From: Bryobacteraceae bacterium
GTDB lineage: Bacteria > Acidobacteriota > Terriglobia > Bryobacterales > Bryobacteraceae
NCBI GenBank assembly: GCA_026002875.1
Contig: BPGE01000001.1
Span: forward strand, 4,526,001-4,590,000
Reading direction: 5' to 3'
DNA length: 64,000 bases
A model generated the notes under the pieces. It was not told the DNA's origin, ran no database searches, and worked only from the letters and a program-made list of their open reading frames with translations. The translations under genes were made by a program, and so were the position numbers. Shown in pieces: positions 53,513 to 63,500 of this stretch; the first letter of the stretch is position 1, and each line of letters begins with the position of its first letter.

Positions 53513-53866
53513 ATGGAAATCTTCAAGGAGTTCACCTTCGAAGCCGCCCACCGCCTCCCCAACCTGCCGCCGGAACACAAGTGTTCCCGGCTGCACGGCC
53601 ACTCGTTCCGCGTGCGCGTCTGCGTGGCAGGTCCGGTGGACGAGCGCACCGGCTGGGTGATGGACTTCGGCGACATCAAGGCGGCGTGCAAGCCGGTGAT
53701 CGACGAGCTGGACCACCGCTACCTGAACGAAATCCCGGGGCTCGAAAACCCGACCAGCGAACGCATCGCGATGTGGCTCTGGCGCCGGCTCCGTCCCCTG
53801 CTGCCTCAATTGAGCGCCATCGAGGTCCGGGAAACCTGCACAGCCGGGTGCCGGTACACGGGCTGA
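53513..53866 (+). CDS. queD: 6-carboxy-5,6,7,8-tetrahydropterin synthase / PTPS family
   Basis: 117 residues, the full family length. Zinc ligands His13, His28 and His30 and catalytic Cys24 in [21 protein letters not shown] identify the family. MDFGDIK, the catalytic Asp-His in ELDHRYLN and the pterin-anchoring Glu in [12 protein letters not shown] follow. The CxxxHGHS spacing fits QueD, the queuosine-pathway enzyme, more than eukaryotic PTPS. No other que gene is near. TACCCT lies at 53484-53489. Divergent from the URO-D gene. Confidence 0.9.
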   Translation: MEIFKEFTFEAAHRLPNLPPEHKCSRLHGHSFRVRVCVAGPVDERTGWVMDFGDIKAACKPVIDELDHRYLNEIPGLENPTSERIAMWLWRRLRPLLPQLSAIEVRETCTAGCRYTG

Positions 53867-53883
53867 GGCGCAGAAACGCCTCA
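53864..53883 (+). terminator. Stem-loop at the queD stop codon
   Basis: A perfect 7-bp stem TGAGGCG/CGCCTCA with a 6-nt loop includes the queD stop codon. It is followed by an A-rich rather than T-rich stretch, so termination would need Rho or be inefficient. Confidence 0.3.
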
Positions 53884-53944
53884 GAACCAGAGAAAAAGAT
53901 CTGGAAGTATTGTAAAATTGCGGGTAGACTGGTCTCGAACAGCC

Positions 53945-54607
53945 ATGAAGCCGCGCACCACGCACCACGACCATGCCCCTGCGCCCGTGCCGGCGGCCCG
54001 GCGGACGGCTGCCGCGGGCCGGATCCTCCTGCCCGAGCCTGCGCCGCTGGCGGCGCGTCTGGACGAGTGCCTGAAAAAGCGGCGCAGCACGCGCGAGTAT
54101 GCGGAGGCGCCCGTCCATCTGAACGAGCTGGCCGCTCTGCTCTGGGCGGCGCAGGGCATCACCTCTCCGGGGGGTCTCCGAACCGCTCCTTCGGCGGGGG
54201 CAATCTACCCGCTGAAGAGTTATGCGCTCGCGTTCCGCGTGCAGGGACTGGCGGCTGGCTTCTATTCGTTCGACCCCGAACAGAACATGCTTGTGCTGCT
54301 GGCGAAGGGGGACAAACAGGAGCGCGTCACGAAGGCGTGCGGCGATCAGCAGTGCGTGGCTGAATCTGCGGCAGGGCTCCTGCTGACCGCCTGGTACGGG
54401 CGTCTGCGCCGAGAGTTCGGCGACGCCGCCGAGCGGCTCGCCCTGATGGAGGCGGGCCACATCGGCCAGAACTGGCATCTGGCAGCGGCATCGCTTGGGC
54501 TGGGCTCGGTCAGCATCGGCAAGATGGATCCCGTGGCCATGAAGCTGCTCCTCCCGATCCCCGAGGACGAGCACCCTCTGTATTTCCTGATCACAGGCAG
54601 GATCTGA
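53945..54607 (+). CDS. SagB-type nitroreductase-family FMN protein
   Basis: 220 residues. The FMN-binding start LDECLKKRRSTREYAEAPVHLNELAALLWAAQG and the mid-motif RTAPSAGAIYPLKSYAL are hallmarks of the SagB/thiazole-oxidase-like branch of nitroreductases, as is MEAGHIGQNWHLAAASLGLG. No YcaO, leader peptide or RiPP gene adjoins, so a peptide-modifying role is not supported here. The first 30 residues (His/Pro/Ala-rich) look disordered. TAGACT at 53925-53930 may be its -10. Followed by a possible terminator at 54701. Confidence 0.82.
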   Translation: MKPRTTHHDHAPAPVPAARRTAAAGRILLPEPAPLAARLDECLKKRRSTREYAEAPVHLNELAALLWAAQGITSPGGLRTAPSAGAIYPLKSYALAFRVQGLAAGFYSFDPEQNMLVLLAKGDKQERVTKACGDQQCVAESAAGLLLTAWYGRLRREFGDAAERLALMEAGHIGQNWHLAAASLGLGSVSIGKMDPVAMKLLLPIPEDEHPLYFLITGRI

Positions 54608-54700
54608 CTCCCGCCCGCGTGGCGGAATGAAGGCTGCGGAGGCGGGCGCGGCGCACCCTGGTTGTCTGTCCACAGACCGGCTGTCTCCTCCGCACGGATG

Positions 54701-54719
54701 CCCCCGTTTGGGGGATTTT
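54701..54719 (+). terminator. Short intrinsic terminator after the nitroreductase gene
   Basis: CCCCC-GTTT-GGGGG then ATTTT, a 5-bp GC stem with a brief T-run 94 bp past the stop. A second small dyad, GTCTGT-CC-ACAGAC, lies at 54664-54677. It would insulate the TPR-VWA cassette from upstream transcription. Confidence 0.5.
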
Positions 54720-54759
54720 CGGACCCGCCGGAATCTGGTAGCCTGTACCTCACCTGGGT

Positions 54760-57700
54760 GTGAGCAGAGTCCTTCTGCTGTTTCTCCTGGCGCATGGTTC
54801 CGCACTGGCGGAGCGTGTCCTGATCCGCGTGCCTGCGGGCGGATCCGTGCCCGAAAGCCTGCGGCTGGGGACGTCCGAAATGGCGGTCCGGATTTCTCCG
54901 GCGCGGACGCAGAATGCTCCCTCCGTCACCGTGCTGGCAGACTGGCTGGATCCTGCGGATGTCCCTGAACTGACGGCGCGGCTCAGGCAGCGGTTCATGC
55001 AGGCTCCGCGAAAAGAGGATTTCTCCGTCGCCGTGGTCCGGGGGAAGGAGATCATCCCTTTGCCTCCCGTGAGGACAGCGGCTGCTCTGGAGAAAGAACT
55101 GGCTGCGGCGCTTGGGGAGAACGAGAGTCCGGACAAGGCTCGTCTCTCGCCAGAAGAGATTTTGGACCTGCTGTTGGGCATGGCGCCTGAGCCGGCGGAA
55201 GGCTGGCGGGAGTGGCATTGGGCGGGTCGAGTTCCGGCGCCGCGGGATCAACTCGTCCGGAATTACGCGGCCGCCAGGCTCTTCCGTCTGCTCGGCGAAT
55301 CCCGCGTGTTCCTCACGGTGTGGCCCGAACAGGAGACGGACTGGCTACCGGTGACGCCCGAGGCCCGCGGCGGAAGGTGGATGGAAGCGGAGTGGGACGC
55401 GGCAGCCGCAGCGCAGGGTTTTGAAGTCGGCCAGGCTGAACTGGGCGAACAGCTCTGGCCGGTGCTCGCTGTTGCGCCCGGGTTCCGCCTTCCAGGCGTG
55501 GCGGCGCTGGCGGATTTTCTGGAGGCGGTCCGCCAGGCTGCAGAGGAGTCCGCCGGGGCGCCTGTGCTGCAGCGCATTCAGCAGGGCCGCGAATTGTACC
55601 CGAACTACGCTCCGGCACTGGAAGCGGGGGCGGGACTGGCCGAGAGGCTGGAAGATTTCAGGGCTGCGGTGGAGCTGCTGGCGCGGCTGGAAGAAGCGCG
55701 TCCGGGAGACCTGGCGGTTCTGCGGCGTCACGCAGCGGCCGCATGGCGTGCGCGGTCACCGGAGGCGGAACCCGTCCTGCGGCGCGCCGTCGAGGCCATG
55801 CCGCGCGACGCGGAACTGCTCGAGTGGCTCGGACGGACACGATTGCTGCGCGGAGACCGCAGCGAGGCCTACGATCTGCTCCGGCGCAGCCTGGACGTGA
55901 AGCCGGACCAAACCGATCTCTGGTGGATCACGGCGGATCTCGCCCGAGCGCTCAACGATGAGCCAGGCGAGCGGAGATCGCTGCGGGAGGCGTTGAATCG
56001 CGAACCTGGCCGCGCGGACCGCCGCGCCCGGTTCGTCGCGCTGTCGCTCGCGGCTGGCGACGGCAACGCAGCGCGGCGGGCTCTGGAAGAGGCGGACTCC
56101 ATCCCTGCGGACGACGTCGGCGTGATCGAGCAATACGCTGCGGCCTGGGAGAAACTCGGCGAACCGGCGCGGGCGATGCCGTATTGGGAGAAGAGCATCG
56201 CCCTCCAGCCGGAGTTCGAGAAAGGGCACGTTTCCGTTGCCCGGCTGCACGCCGCCCGGGGAGCATGGGAGGACAGTCTCGGCGCTTCGCTCCGCGGACT
56301 GGAGAGACTGCCCGCCTCGGCTGGCCTGCATCTGGCGCGGGCGCGCGCGCTGAATGAGCTTGGCCGCCTGCAGGAAGCGCGCCGCGCACTGGGCGAGGCG
56401 GTTCAGGCGACCGATGACATCTCCGTGCTGGAAGCCCGGGCGGAAACCGAAAATCTGTTCGGCGGACAGGGCGCCGTCGCGGCGTGGCGGGATCTTCTGG
56501 AGCGCCTGAAGCAGGACGGCAGCAACGGCGAGACTCTGCGGAAGACCACGGAGCGGGCTGCTCGCGCGGCTCTCAGGGACGGCGCCGTCGAAGCGGCTGG
56601 GCAATGGATGGAGCTCCCCGCCACGCCGCCCGGCGCAGATGCCGCCGCAGCCAAAGGCGAGCGGGGCGTTCTGATCCCCGGGGGCGTGCGGCTGCTCAGC
56701 CATCTCACGGGCATCGGCGGACCGGAGGAGCCCGGCGAATACATCGTGGCTTTCGCGCGCGCCGTGGCCCAACGCTCCATGTTCGCCTCCGAGAAAGAAT
56801 GGAACGAGTTTTCCGAGAAACTGCTCGAGCAGTACGACCGGCTGCTGAAGATCCGGAAGCCCTTCGCGCTCACAAGCGAGGGCACCGAAATTGTGCTGAG
56901 CGTCGAGTCCCAGAAACAGCGGCAGCAGACGCAGCAGATCCTCGACCTGCTGGGGTACCGTCTGCGCAGTTCGCGCGGGCGCATCTCGATCGAGGCTCAG
57001 GTGAAGTCCTCCAAAGCCCGGAGGCAGAACCTCGCGGCTGCGCTGGATCTCGACGACCGTGAAGTGGAAGAGTCGCTTGACGGCAAGCGCCCCTACCGGT
57101 TCCGCATCACGGACGAGTTTGCACCGGTGATCCTCGGCGAGAAAGTCTGGGAAGCGGTATTGAAGCGCCAGGCGAACCCGCTCGGCTTCGCCGGTCTGTT
57201 GCTGAAGCAGCCCGAAATGGCGCGCCTGTTCGCCGGTCTTTCTTCCGCCGGTCCGGCGGCAGCCCGCGCTTTGCTGACCAGCTTCGCCATGAGGAAGCTG
57301 GCCGAAGACTACGGCATGCTTCTGTTCCTGTATGGACCAGTGCTGGCTCTGGACGAACAGGGCCGCTGCGCCGTGCCGGGGGGGACGGAGGCGGAACCGG
57401 TGTGGGAGGCTCTGGCGGGCGCGAGCCCGCGCGACGGCCAGCGGTTTCTCGAGGCCCTGCTGCGGAAAGACGGCGGCATGGTGCTGGCCTATTTCGCCGC
57501 GCTCCACGGCGTCACCCCGGAGCGGCAGAAGTGGTTTTTGCGGAGCGCGGAAAGGGCGCGGCTGTTTTACCGGCTGATGAAAGACTCTCCGGAGTGGGAC
57601 GGGCAGGCGGCGCGGATGGTCCGGAACAGCCCGATGTTGTCGCTTTTCCGCGAACTGCCTCTGGACGAGGAAGGCAGCGTGCGGTTCCCCGGCGGCGCCC

Positions 57701-58167
57701 AGGTGTGGCAGGTGGCGCGCGGCGCCAGCGATCTGGACCGCATCGCGCGTCTCGAGAAACGCGCAAGGAAAGCCCGGCCCGCCGAGGAAGACGAAATCCT
57801 GGAGCGCATGGCGCGCGAGCGGTATGGCGTCAACCGGAATGTGTTCTCCCAGCTCGAGAATTTCCTGATGGTCGCGCGCGTGGAGGCAGCGCTCGGCAGG
57901 GCGCTGGAGCCGCGCGAGGCGCTGATCCTTTCCCAGCAGTTCGCCCGCTACGGCTGGGCCTACCCGTTGTTCGTCGAGCTGCCTTCGCTCGGCGAAAAGG
58001 AGTTCCAGTCTTTCTTCGCGTGGGCAGAGTCGCTGGAGAACTTCTCCACGCCTGCCAGGAACATGAGCATCGGCATGGTGAGCCATCTCGCGTTGCTGGC
58101 GGGGCTCCTGCACCGTTCCGGCAAATTGCAGGGCGCTGAGGCGGCAGCGCTGCTGGACGAGCTCTGA
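54760..58167 (+). CDS. Large exported TPR-repeat protein, first gene of an unknown three-gene cassette
   Basis: 1135 residues from a GTG. A signal peptide is likely (about 1-17, VLLLFLLAHGSALA). Residues about 280-560 hold TPR-like helical repeats (AEPVLRRAVEAMPRDAELLEWLG; AYDLLRRSLDVKPDQTDLWW; AMPYWEKSIALQPEFEKGHVSVARL). The C-terminal 500 residues (from about 625) are predicted mainly helical with no family I know. Only 6 bp separate it from the next gene. Its size and repeats suggest a scaffold in the periplasm or on the surface. Confidence 0.8.
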   Translation: MSRVLLLFLLAHGSALAERVLIRVPAGGSVPESLRLGTSEMAVRISPARTQNAPSVTVLADWLDPADVPELTARLRQRFMQAPRKEDFSVAVVRGKEIIPLPPVRTAAALEKELAAALGENESPDKARLSPEEILDLLLGMAPEPAEGWREWHWAGRVPAPRDQLVRNYAAARLFRLLGESRVFLTVWPEQETDWLPVTPEARGGRWMEAEWDAAAAAQGFEVGQAELGEQLWPVLAVAPGFRLPGVAALADFLEAVRQAAEESAGAPVLQRIQQGRELYPNYAPALEAGAGLAERLEDFRAAVELLARLEEARPGDLAVLRRHAAAAWRARSPEAEPVLRRAVEAMPRDAELLEWLGRTRLLRGDRSEAYDLLRRSLDVKPDQTDLWWITADLARALNDEPGERRSLREALNREPGRADRRARFVALSLAAGDGNAARRALEEADSIPADDVGVIEQYAAAWEKLGEPARAMPYWEKSIALQPEFEKGHVSVARLHAARGAWEDSLGASLRGLERLPASAGLHLARARALNELGRLQEARRALGEAVQATDDISVLEARAETENLFGGQGAVAAWRDLLERLKQDGSNGETLRKTTERAARAALRDGAVEAAGQWMELPATPPGADAAAAKGERGVLIPGGVRLLSHLTGIGGPEEPGEYIVAFARAVAQRSMFASEKEWNEFSEKLLEQYDRLLKIRKPFALTSEGTEIVLSVESQKQRQQTQQILDLLGYRLRSSRGRISIEAQVKSSKARRQNLAAALDLDDREVEESLDGKRPYRFRITDEFAPVILGEKVWEAVLKRQANPLGFAGLLLKQPEMARLFAGLSSAGPAAARALLTSFAMRKLAEDYGMLLFLYGPVLALDEQGRCAVPGGTEAEPVWEALAGASPRDGQRFLEALLRKDGGMVLAYFAALHGVTPERQKWFLRSAERARLFYRLMKDSPEWDGQAARMVRNSPMLSLFRELPLDEEGSVRFPGGAQVWQVARGASDLDRIARLEKRARKARPAEEDEILERMARERYGVNRNVFSQLENFLMVARVEAALGRALEPREALILSQQFARYGWAYPLFVELPSLGEKEFQSFFAWAESLENFSTPARNMSIGMVSHLALLAGLLHRSGKLQGAEAAALLDEL

Positions 58168-58173
58168 TCGTCA

Positions 58174-59676
58174 ATGCGCGCCATCGAGGATCCGGCGCAG
58201 ATGGCCAGAGCGGCGCACAAGGCTCTGCGCAGGATGGCGGCTGCGCTTTCATCCAGGCCCGGCAATCTGCAATCCGCAGTGGAAGACGCGCTGTTGGGTG
58301 CTCCGGACACGCCTGCAGGCAAACGGCGCAGAAAAGAGTTCCGCGACGTGCTGGCCGCGCAGAAGATCCCGCTGGTGGATCCGCTCCTGGAGACGCTGGA
58401 GGCCGTGCTGAAGGGCGGCGGGGGGCCCGAGCAGGCCAGGGCGGCCGCGGCAGCTCTGGAGTCCATCGCTCCGAAGCTCGATGTCCTCCACTTGCCAAAA
58501 ACGATGAAGCCTCCGCCCCGTCTGAAGGAGATCCTCGAGCTCTGGCGGACGGACAAACTGCCGGAAATCGCGCGCGATTTCAGGCAGCGTGCGGCGAAGA
58601 AGAAGCCCGACGTCAAAGCTCTCGAAAGAGCCAGCGCCGAGGGCCTGCGCGCGCTGGCGCCCTGGATCGAGCTGTCTCTGCGCGGCATTGTGGGCGGCTT
58701 CTATCTGCGGCCCTCCGACCTGCCCGTGAGCGATGATCCATGGCTGCTGCGGAAATACTGGTACGCGGACACGGCTGAATCGGGGAAGGCGACTTTCCCG
58801 GCGCCCGAATTCCGCGTCGATAGCGCCGGTCCGGGGAGCCTGCCCCTTGGATCGCCCGCGGGCATCGCCGAGATCGCTGGCTGGATCGCGCTGGCCGGAC
58901 AGCAGGCGGCGGGCGGGTATGCGGGGGCGGTGGAAGCGAAGCAGGTCGGCGCTCTCAGAAACGCGCAGCTCCACCGGCTGCAGCCTCTTGATCTGCGCGC
59001 TGCGAGGCTCGCTTATCTCGCTGGCAGGGAGTGGGTCGTGGAGGCGGCGTTCGACGCTGCGGCTTCGTCCGAACTGGAGCGGCAGATCCAGGGCCTGTTG
59101 TCGCCAGAGCGGGCCAGCCGCGCCGCCCGCCTTCTGAGCCGCCTGCGCAACACGCACTCCGTGATGCACGCGGCGCGGCCCTTCCTTGAGGAGTACAAGC
59201 TTCTGTGGGATTCCGTCTGGGACTGCTTTTCCCAGGCGGATCTGTTCTGGCTCGGGCGCATGCGGCGCCAGGCATCGCAGGCCTCCGTCATCTGGAACGC
59301 CCTGAATCAGTTGCCCGCGGCAGTCTGGGACGGCGCGATTCACGAACTGGGGCCGCTGAAACTGGACCATGCCCGGAGCGCGAGGCCCCGCCTCGAACCC
59401 ATGCCTCCGTACGAGAACTACGCTCAGGAGCTTCTTCCAGGGCGCCTCGCCGAGCGGCTTTCAGAATATCCCCTCGCGCTGGCCTGCGCCGCGGACGAGG
59501 CGGGGTTGCCGCCCGATGCGCTGGCGCTGATCGCCGAACCTCTGGCCCGCCGCCTGCTGGCGGATCTCGAGATGACCGACATGGCGGACTACCGCTCCGC
59601 CGCGGATCTGTGGAAGAGGATTCAGGCGGCTGACCTCATGAAACTCCATCAGGAGGAACTGGAGAAGGTCCCATGA
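58174..59676 (+). CDS. Uncharacterised 500-residue protein of the TPR-VWA cassette
   Basis: 500 residues, largely helical, Ala/Leu/Arg-rich, with Trp-rich stretches in the middle (DPWLLRKYWYADT, FLEEYKLLWDSVWDCFSQADLFWLGRM). No signal peptide, membrane helix or catalytic motif is visible. The ATG at 58174 follows the TPR gene by 6 bp and the last codons overlap the VWA start by 4 nt (ATGA), so it is made together with both. It may be a continuation of the preceding chain in related genomes. Confidence 0.78.
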   Translation: MRAIEDPAQMARAAHKALRRMAAALSSRPGNLQSAVEDALLGAPDTPAGKRRRKEFRDVLAAQKIPLVDPLLETLEAVLKGGGGPEQARAAAAALESIAPKLDVLHLPKTMKPPPRLKEILELWRTDKLPEIARDFRQRAAKKKPDVKALERASAEGLRALAPWIELSLRGIVGGFYLRPSDLPVSDDPWLLRKYWYADTAESGKATFPAPEFRVDSAGPGSLPLGSPAGIAEIAGWIALAGQQAAGGYAGAVEAKQVGALRNAQLHRLQPLDLRAARLAYLAGREWVVEAAFDAAASSELERQIQGLLSPERASRAARLLSRLRNTHSVMHAARPFLEEYKLLWDSVWDCFSQADLFWLGRMRRQASQASVIWNALNQLPAAVWDGAIHELGPLKLDHARSARPRLEPMPPYENYAQELLPGRLAERLSEYPLALACAADEAGLPPDALALIAEPLARRLLADLEMTDMADYRSAADLWKRIQAADLMKLHQEELEKVP

Positions 59677-60533
59677 AAGTGGCACGCAGATCTTTTCTGG
59701 CTTCCCTCGCCGGCGCGCCGCTGCTGGCGGAGCCCCCGACGTTCCGGGCCGAAGCCCGGCTCGTGGAAATTCACGCCACCGTGTTCGACGGCCGCGGCCG
59801 GCACATCACCGGGCTCGGACGGGACGACTTCCAGATCCTGGAAAACCAGCAACCGCAAGCCGTGGAGATTTTCGAGTCCGTCGAAAGCCCGTTCTCCCTC
59901 GGTCTCCTGCTCGACATCACGGGCAGCATGGAGGATGCCCTTCCGCTGGTCAAACAGGCCTGCCTGAAACTGCTCGACGAACTCAGGCCTCAGGATCAGG
60001 TCGCCGTCTTCTCGTTCAGCGACCGGATGTCAGAGGCGCAGGACTTCACGCAGGACCGCAAGGCTGCGGCCGCTGCCATCCGCAGGCTGCGGGCTGGAGG
60101 CAAGACGGCGCTGTTTGACGCCCTGACGCGCGCTTCCCTCCGGATGGCCGACCGCAAAGGCAAGAAGGCTCTGGTAGTGCTCACCGACGGCAATGACAAC
60201 GCCAGCGCGCTCACGCTGGAATCCGCCCTGCGCCGCGCCCGCCGCGAAGCCATTCCGGTTTACTGTCTGGCGCAGGGCGAGGCGCTCCGCGCCGCCAGAC
60301 TGATGGACACTCTCGAGCGGATTGCCGAATCGACAGGCGGCAACGCCTTCCGGCTGCAGAAGCTCTCGCGGATCGACGAAATCTTCGAGGAGATCTCCCG
60401 CGATCTGGCCGCCTCTTACCTGCTGGCCTACAAGCCGCGCCCCGGCGCTGGCGAATGGCGGCCCATTCAGGTGAAGGTCCCGCAGCGCAAGGGCGCGCGC
60501 GTGCGCTGCCGCGAAGGCTACTTCGCGGGCTGA
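59673..60533 (+). CDS. VWA-domain protein, VWFA-related acidobacterial type, Tat signal
   Basis: 286 residues. A twin-arginine-like signal (VARRSFLASLAGAPLLA) precedes a short beta-domain (about 25-72, VEIHATVFDGRGRHITGL and FQILENQQPQAVEIFE) typical of acidobacterial VWFA-related proteins. The VWA domain (about 75-260) has a MIDAS with Asp81, Thr83 and Ser85 in LLLDITGSM, a Thr in GGKTALFDAL and Asp in VVLTDGNDN. It should bind a ligand through a metal ion. Its 4-nt overlap with the 500-residue gene indicates a joint function. Confidence 0.85.
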   Translation: MKVARRSFLASLAGAPLLAEPPTFRAEARLVEIHATVFDGRGRHITGLGRDDFQILENQQPQAVEIFESVESPFSLGLLLDITGSMEDALPLVKQACLKLLDELRPQDQVAVFSFSDRMSEAQDFTQDRKAAAAAIRRLRAGGKTALFDALTRASLRMADRKGKKALVVLTDGNDNASALTLESALRRARREAIPVYCLAQGEALRAARLMDTLERIAESTGGNAFRLQKLSRIDEIFEEISRDLAASYLLAYKPRPGAGEWRPIQVKVPQRKGARVRCREGYFAG

Positions 60534-60561
60534 GCGCGCCCCTGCGCCGCAGCCTGTCCTC

Positions 60562-63500
60562 TTATTCGGCCGTGAACCTGTAGGTTCCGGATCCCGTTTC
60601 GAACACCGTGTAGCCCTGCTCGACGCGCGCGGGCTTCAGGCCGCCCGATTCCGTCACCTTGCCCGTGGAAGGGACATAGATCGCCGCCGTCGTATTGGGC
60701 GGGATCGTCACTTCCATCTGCAGCGTGCGTCCATCGCGCCTCCAGAAGGACTGGATCGGTCCATGCAGCGAGCGGTACGTCGCTTTGACGTGGTCCAGCC
60801 CCTTCAGCGCATAGGGCTTGATCAGAATGCGCTGGAAGCCCGGTTTTTCCGGGTCGGGGCGGATGCCGGCCAGATATTCGTACATCCACACGGCCAGGTC
60901 TCCGATCTGCATCACGTGATTCATCGAGTTCATCGCCGGGTCGGCGGTGTCGCCGTTCCAGAGCTCCCAGATTGTGGTGGCGCCTTTCTCCACCATGTAG
61001 CCCCACCCCGGGTAGGTGGTCTGCGTCGAGATGGCGAGCGCCACATCCGGCCTGCCGTTATCGGACAGCGTCCGCATCAGCCACTGCGCGCCCACCAGGC
61101 CGACGCCCACGTGGTTGTTGCTCTCCTTTTCGATCTTCTCGATCAGGCGGTCAAACACGCGGCCGCGGTCCTCTCCGGGCACCATGTCGAAGGCCAGCGG
61201 GAGCACGCTCGAGGTCTGCGTGCCGTTGTCGAACCGCGCTTCCTGCGGCTTGTACCAGGTGCGGAGGAACGCTTCTTTGAGTTGCGCGGCCAGTTTGTCG
61301 AGCTCTGCGGCGTCGTCGTTGCGCCCCAGCATCCGCGCGTTGGCGCTGACGTACTTTACCATCTGGTGGTAGTAGGCCGTGCTGAGCAACGGTCCGGCGG
61401 TGATCCGCGCCGGGTCTTTCGAGTGGATCAGCTTCGGATCCTCGGGCGGCACGCACCAGTCGCCGTAGGTGTTGCGCGGCATGATGCCGTCCTTGAGGAA
61501 CTGCCGCATGTAATCGACCCACTTTTTCATGCCCTCGTAGTGGCGCTCGATGATGCGGCGGTCTCCGTACTGCCGGTACACCATCTGCGGCGCGAGCACG
61601 TACGTGCTGGGCCAGACGATCCCGTCGTTGTAGAGCACCCAGTATGTGGGAGCGACATCGGGAATGCTGCCCGTGGGCCGCTGCGAATCGGCGATGTCCT
61701 GGATCCACTTCGTGTAGAAGGCGGCGACGTCGAACAGGTAGCTTTCGCTGAGGCTGACGACGCTGCGGTCGCCCAGCCAGCCCTGCTTCTCGTCGCGCTG
61801 CGGGCAGTCTGTGGGAATACTGCGGTAGTTGCCGCGGATGCCCCAGTAGATGTTGTGGTGGATGCGGTTCAGCAGCGAGTGCGAGCTCTCCCACTCGCCG
61901 GCGCGCGGCATGGCGTCGTGCACCACGCGGCCTTCGACGGCATCGAGCCCGGGCTTGCCCGGATAGCCGGTGACTTCGATGTAGCGGAAGCCGTGGTACG
62001 TGAAGCGCGGCTCCCACACCTCCGCGCCGCCGCCCTTCAGGATGTAGGTCAGCCAGGCGCGCGCGCCGCGCAGATTGTCGACATAGAGGTCGCCGTTTTC
62101 CCGCAGCGATTCAGCCAGCCGCAACTGCACGCGCGTGCCTGCGGGGCCCTGCACTTTCAGCCGCACCCAGCCCACCATGTTCTGGCCCAGGTCGTAGATG
62201 AACACGCCCGGCCGCAGTTCCTTCACCGTCTTCGGCGCCAGCGTCTCGATCACGCGGAGCGGTTCCGCCATCTGGGCGCGAAGCGCGCCTCCCGGCGCTT
62301 CCACCAGCTGTGCCGCCTCCCATCTGGAATCGTCGAAGCCCGGCTGCGCCCAGCCCGGCAGCTCCATGCGCGCGTCGTAGACTTCGCCGTCGTATTCGTT
62401 GTTGGCGCGGATCGGACCCTCGGTGGTCAGCTTCCAGGTCTCGTCGGTGACGACGATCTCCTTGCGTCCGCCCTCATACTCCAGCTCGATCTGCGCGATC
62501 GCTTTCGGGTAGCCGTAGCCGCGCGAAGGAATCGGAACGCGCCGGCGCGGCTGCCAGTAGCGCCCGTTGCCAAGCCACAGCCCTACGGCGTTGCGCCCCG
62601 GCTTGAGCATCGCAGTGATGTCGTGCGTGACGTAGAACACGCGCTTCTCGTACTCGGTGAGACCCGGAGAGAGAACGTCGTCGCCCGCCTTCGCGCCGTT
62701 CAGGTACAGTTCGCTCAGCCCGAGTCCTGCGACGTACGCCGTGGCTCGCCGCAGCCGCGGCTGCACGTCGAATTCCTTGCGCAGCATGCGCGCCGGCAGC
62801 GCCTGCTCTTCACGCAGTCCTACTTCGCCCCAGGGATCCATGCCGTAGGGGCCGAGCGCTTTTGCGGGTTTCCAGCCCTCGTCATCCTTGCGCAACGCCT
62901 CCCAGTGGGCGCCGGTGTAAAACATCATCGGCTCGCCGGAAGCGAACTCGATCTTCAACGCTCCCAGCACCCCCGCCTGATCCTCCCGCGTGTTGCGCGC
63001 CACCACCAGCAGCTCATTCTCGCCGGGCTTCAGCCACGGCTCGATGTGCAGCACCATCGGCAGCGTGGGGTTGTTGCCCTTGCCCGCGAACTCGCCATTG
63101 ACCGTGAGCTCGAAACTGTTGTCCGCGCCCAGGACGAAGGTTGCCGTCTTCAGGGGCCGGCCGGCGGGCAACGTGAGCCGCGCGCGGAATCGGCGCGTTT
63201 CCGCAGGCGCCTGTCTGGCCGGGTCGCCTTCGTCGAACCAGATCCACTGCGCTTCCTTCAGCCACTGGAACGGACTATGCGGATCCTTGTAGTACGTCTT
63301 CTCGTCGCGGCCGATCCACTTGCCCTTCCAGTCTTCCGGTTTCAGCAGCCCCATGGACCAGCGCGCGGTTTCACTCCACGAGGAAGGCTGGCCGTCCTGA
63401 TCCCAGACCATCACGCGCCACCACACGGGCTGTCCGGAGACGAGGGGCTTGCCCTGATAGGCGATATGCGTGTTCTGGCTGCTCTCCACCCTGCCGGTGT

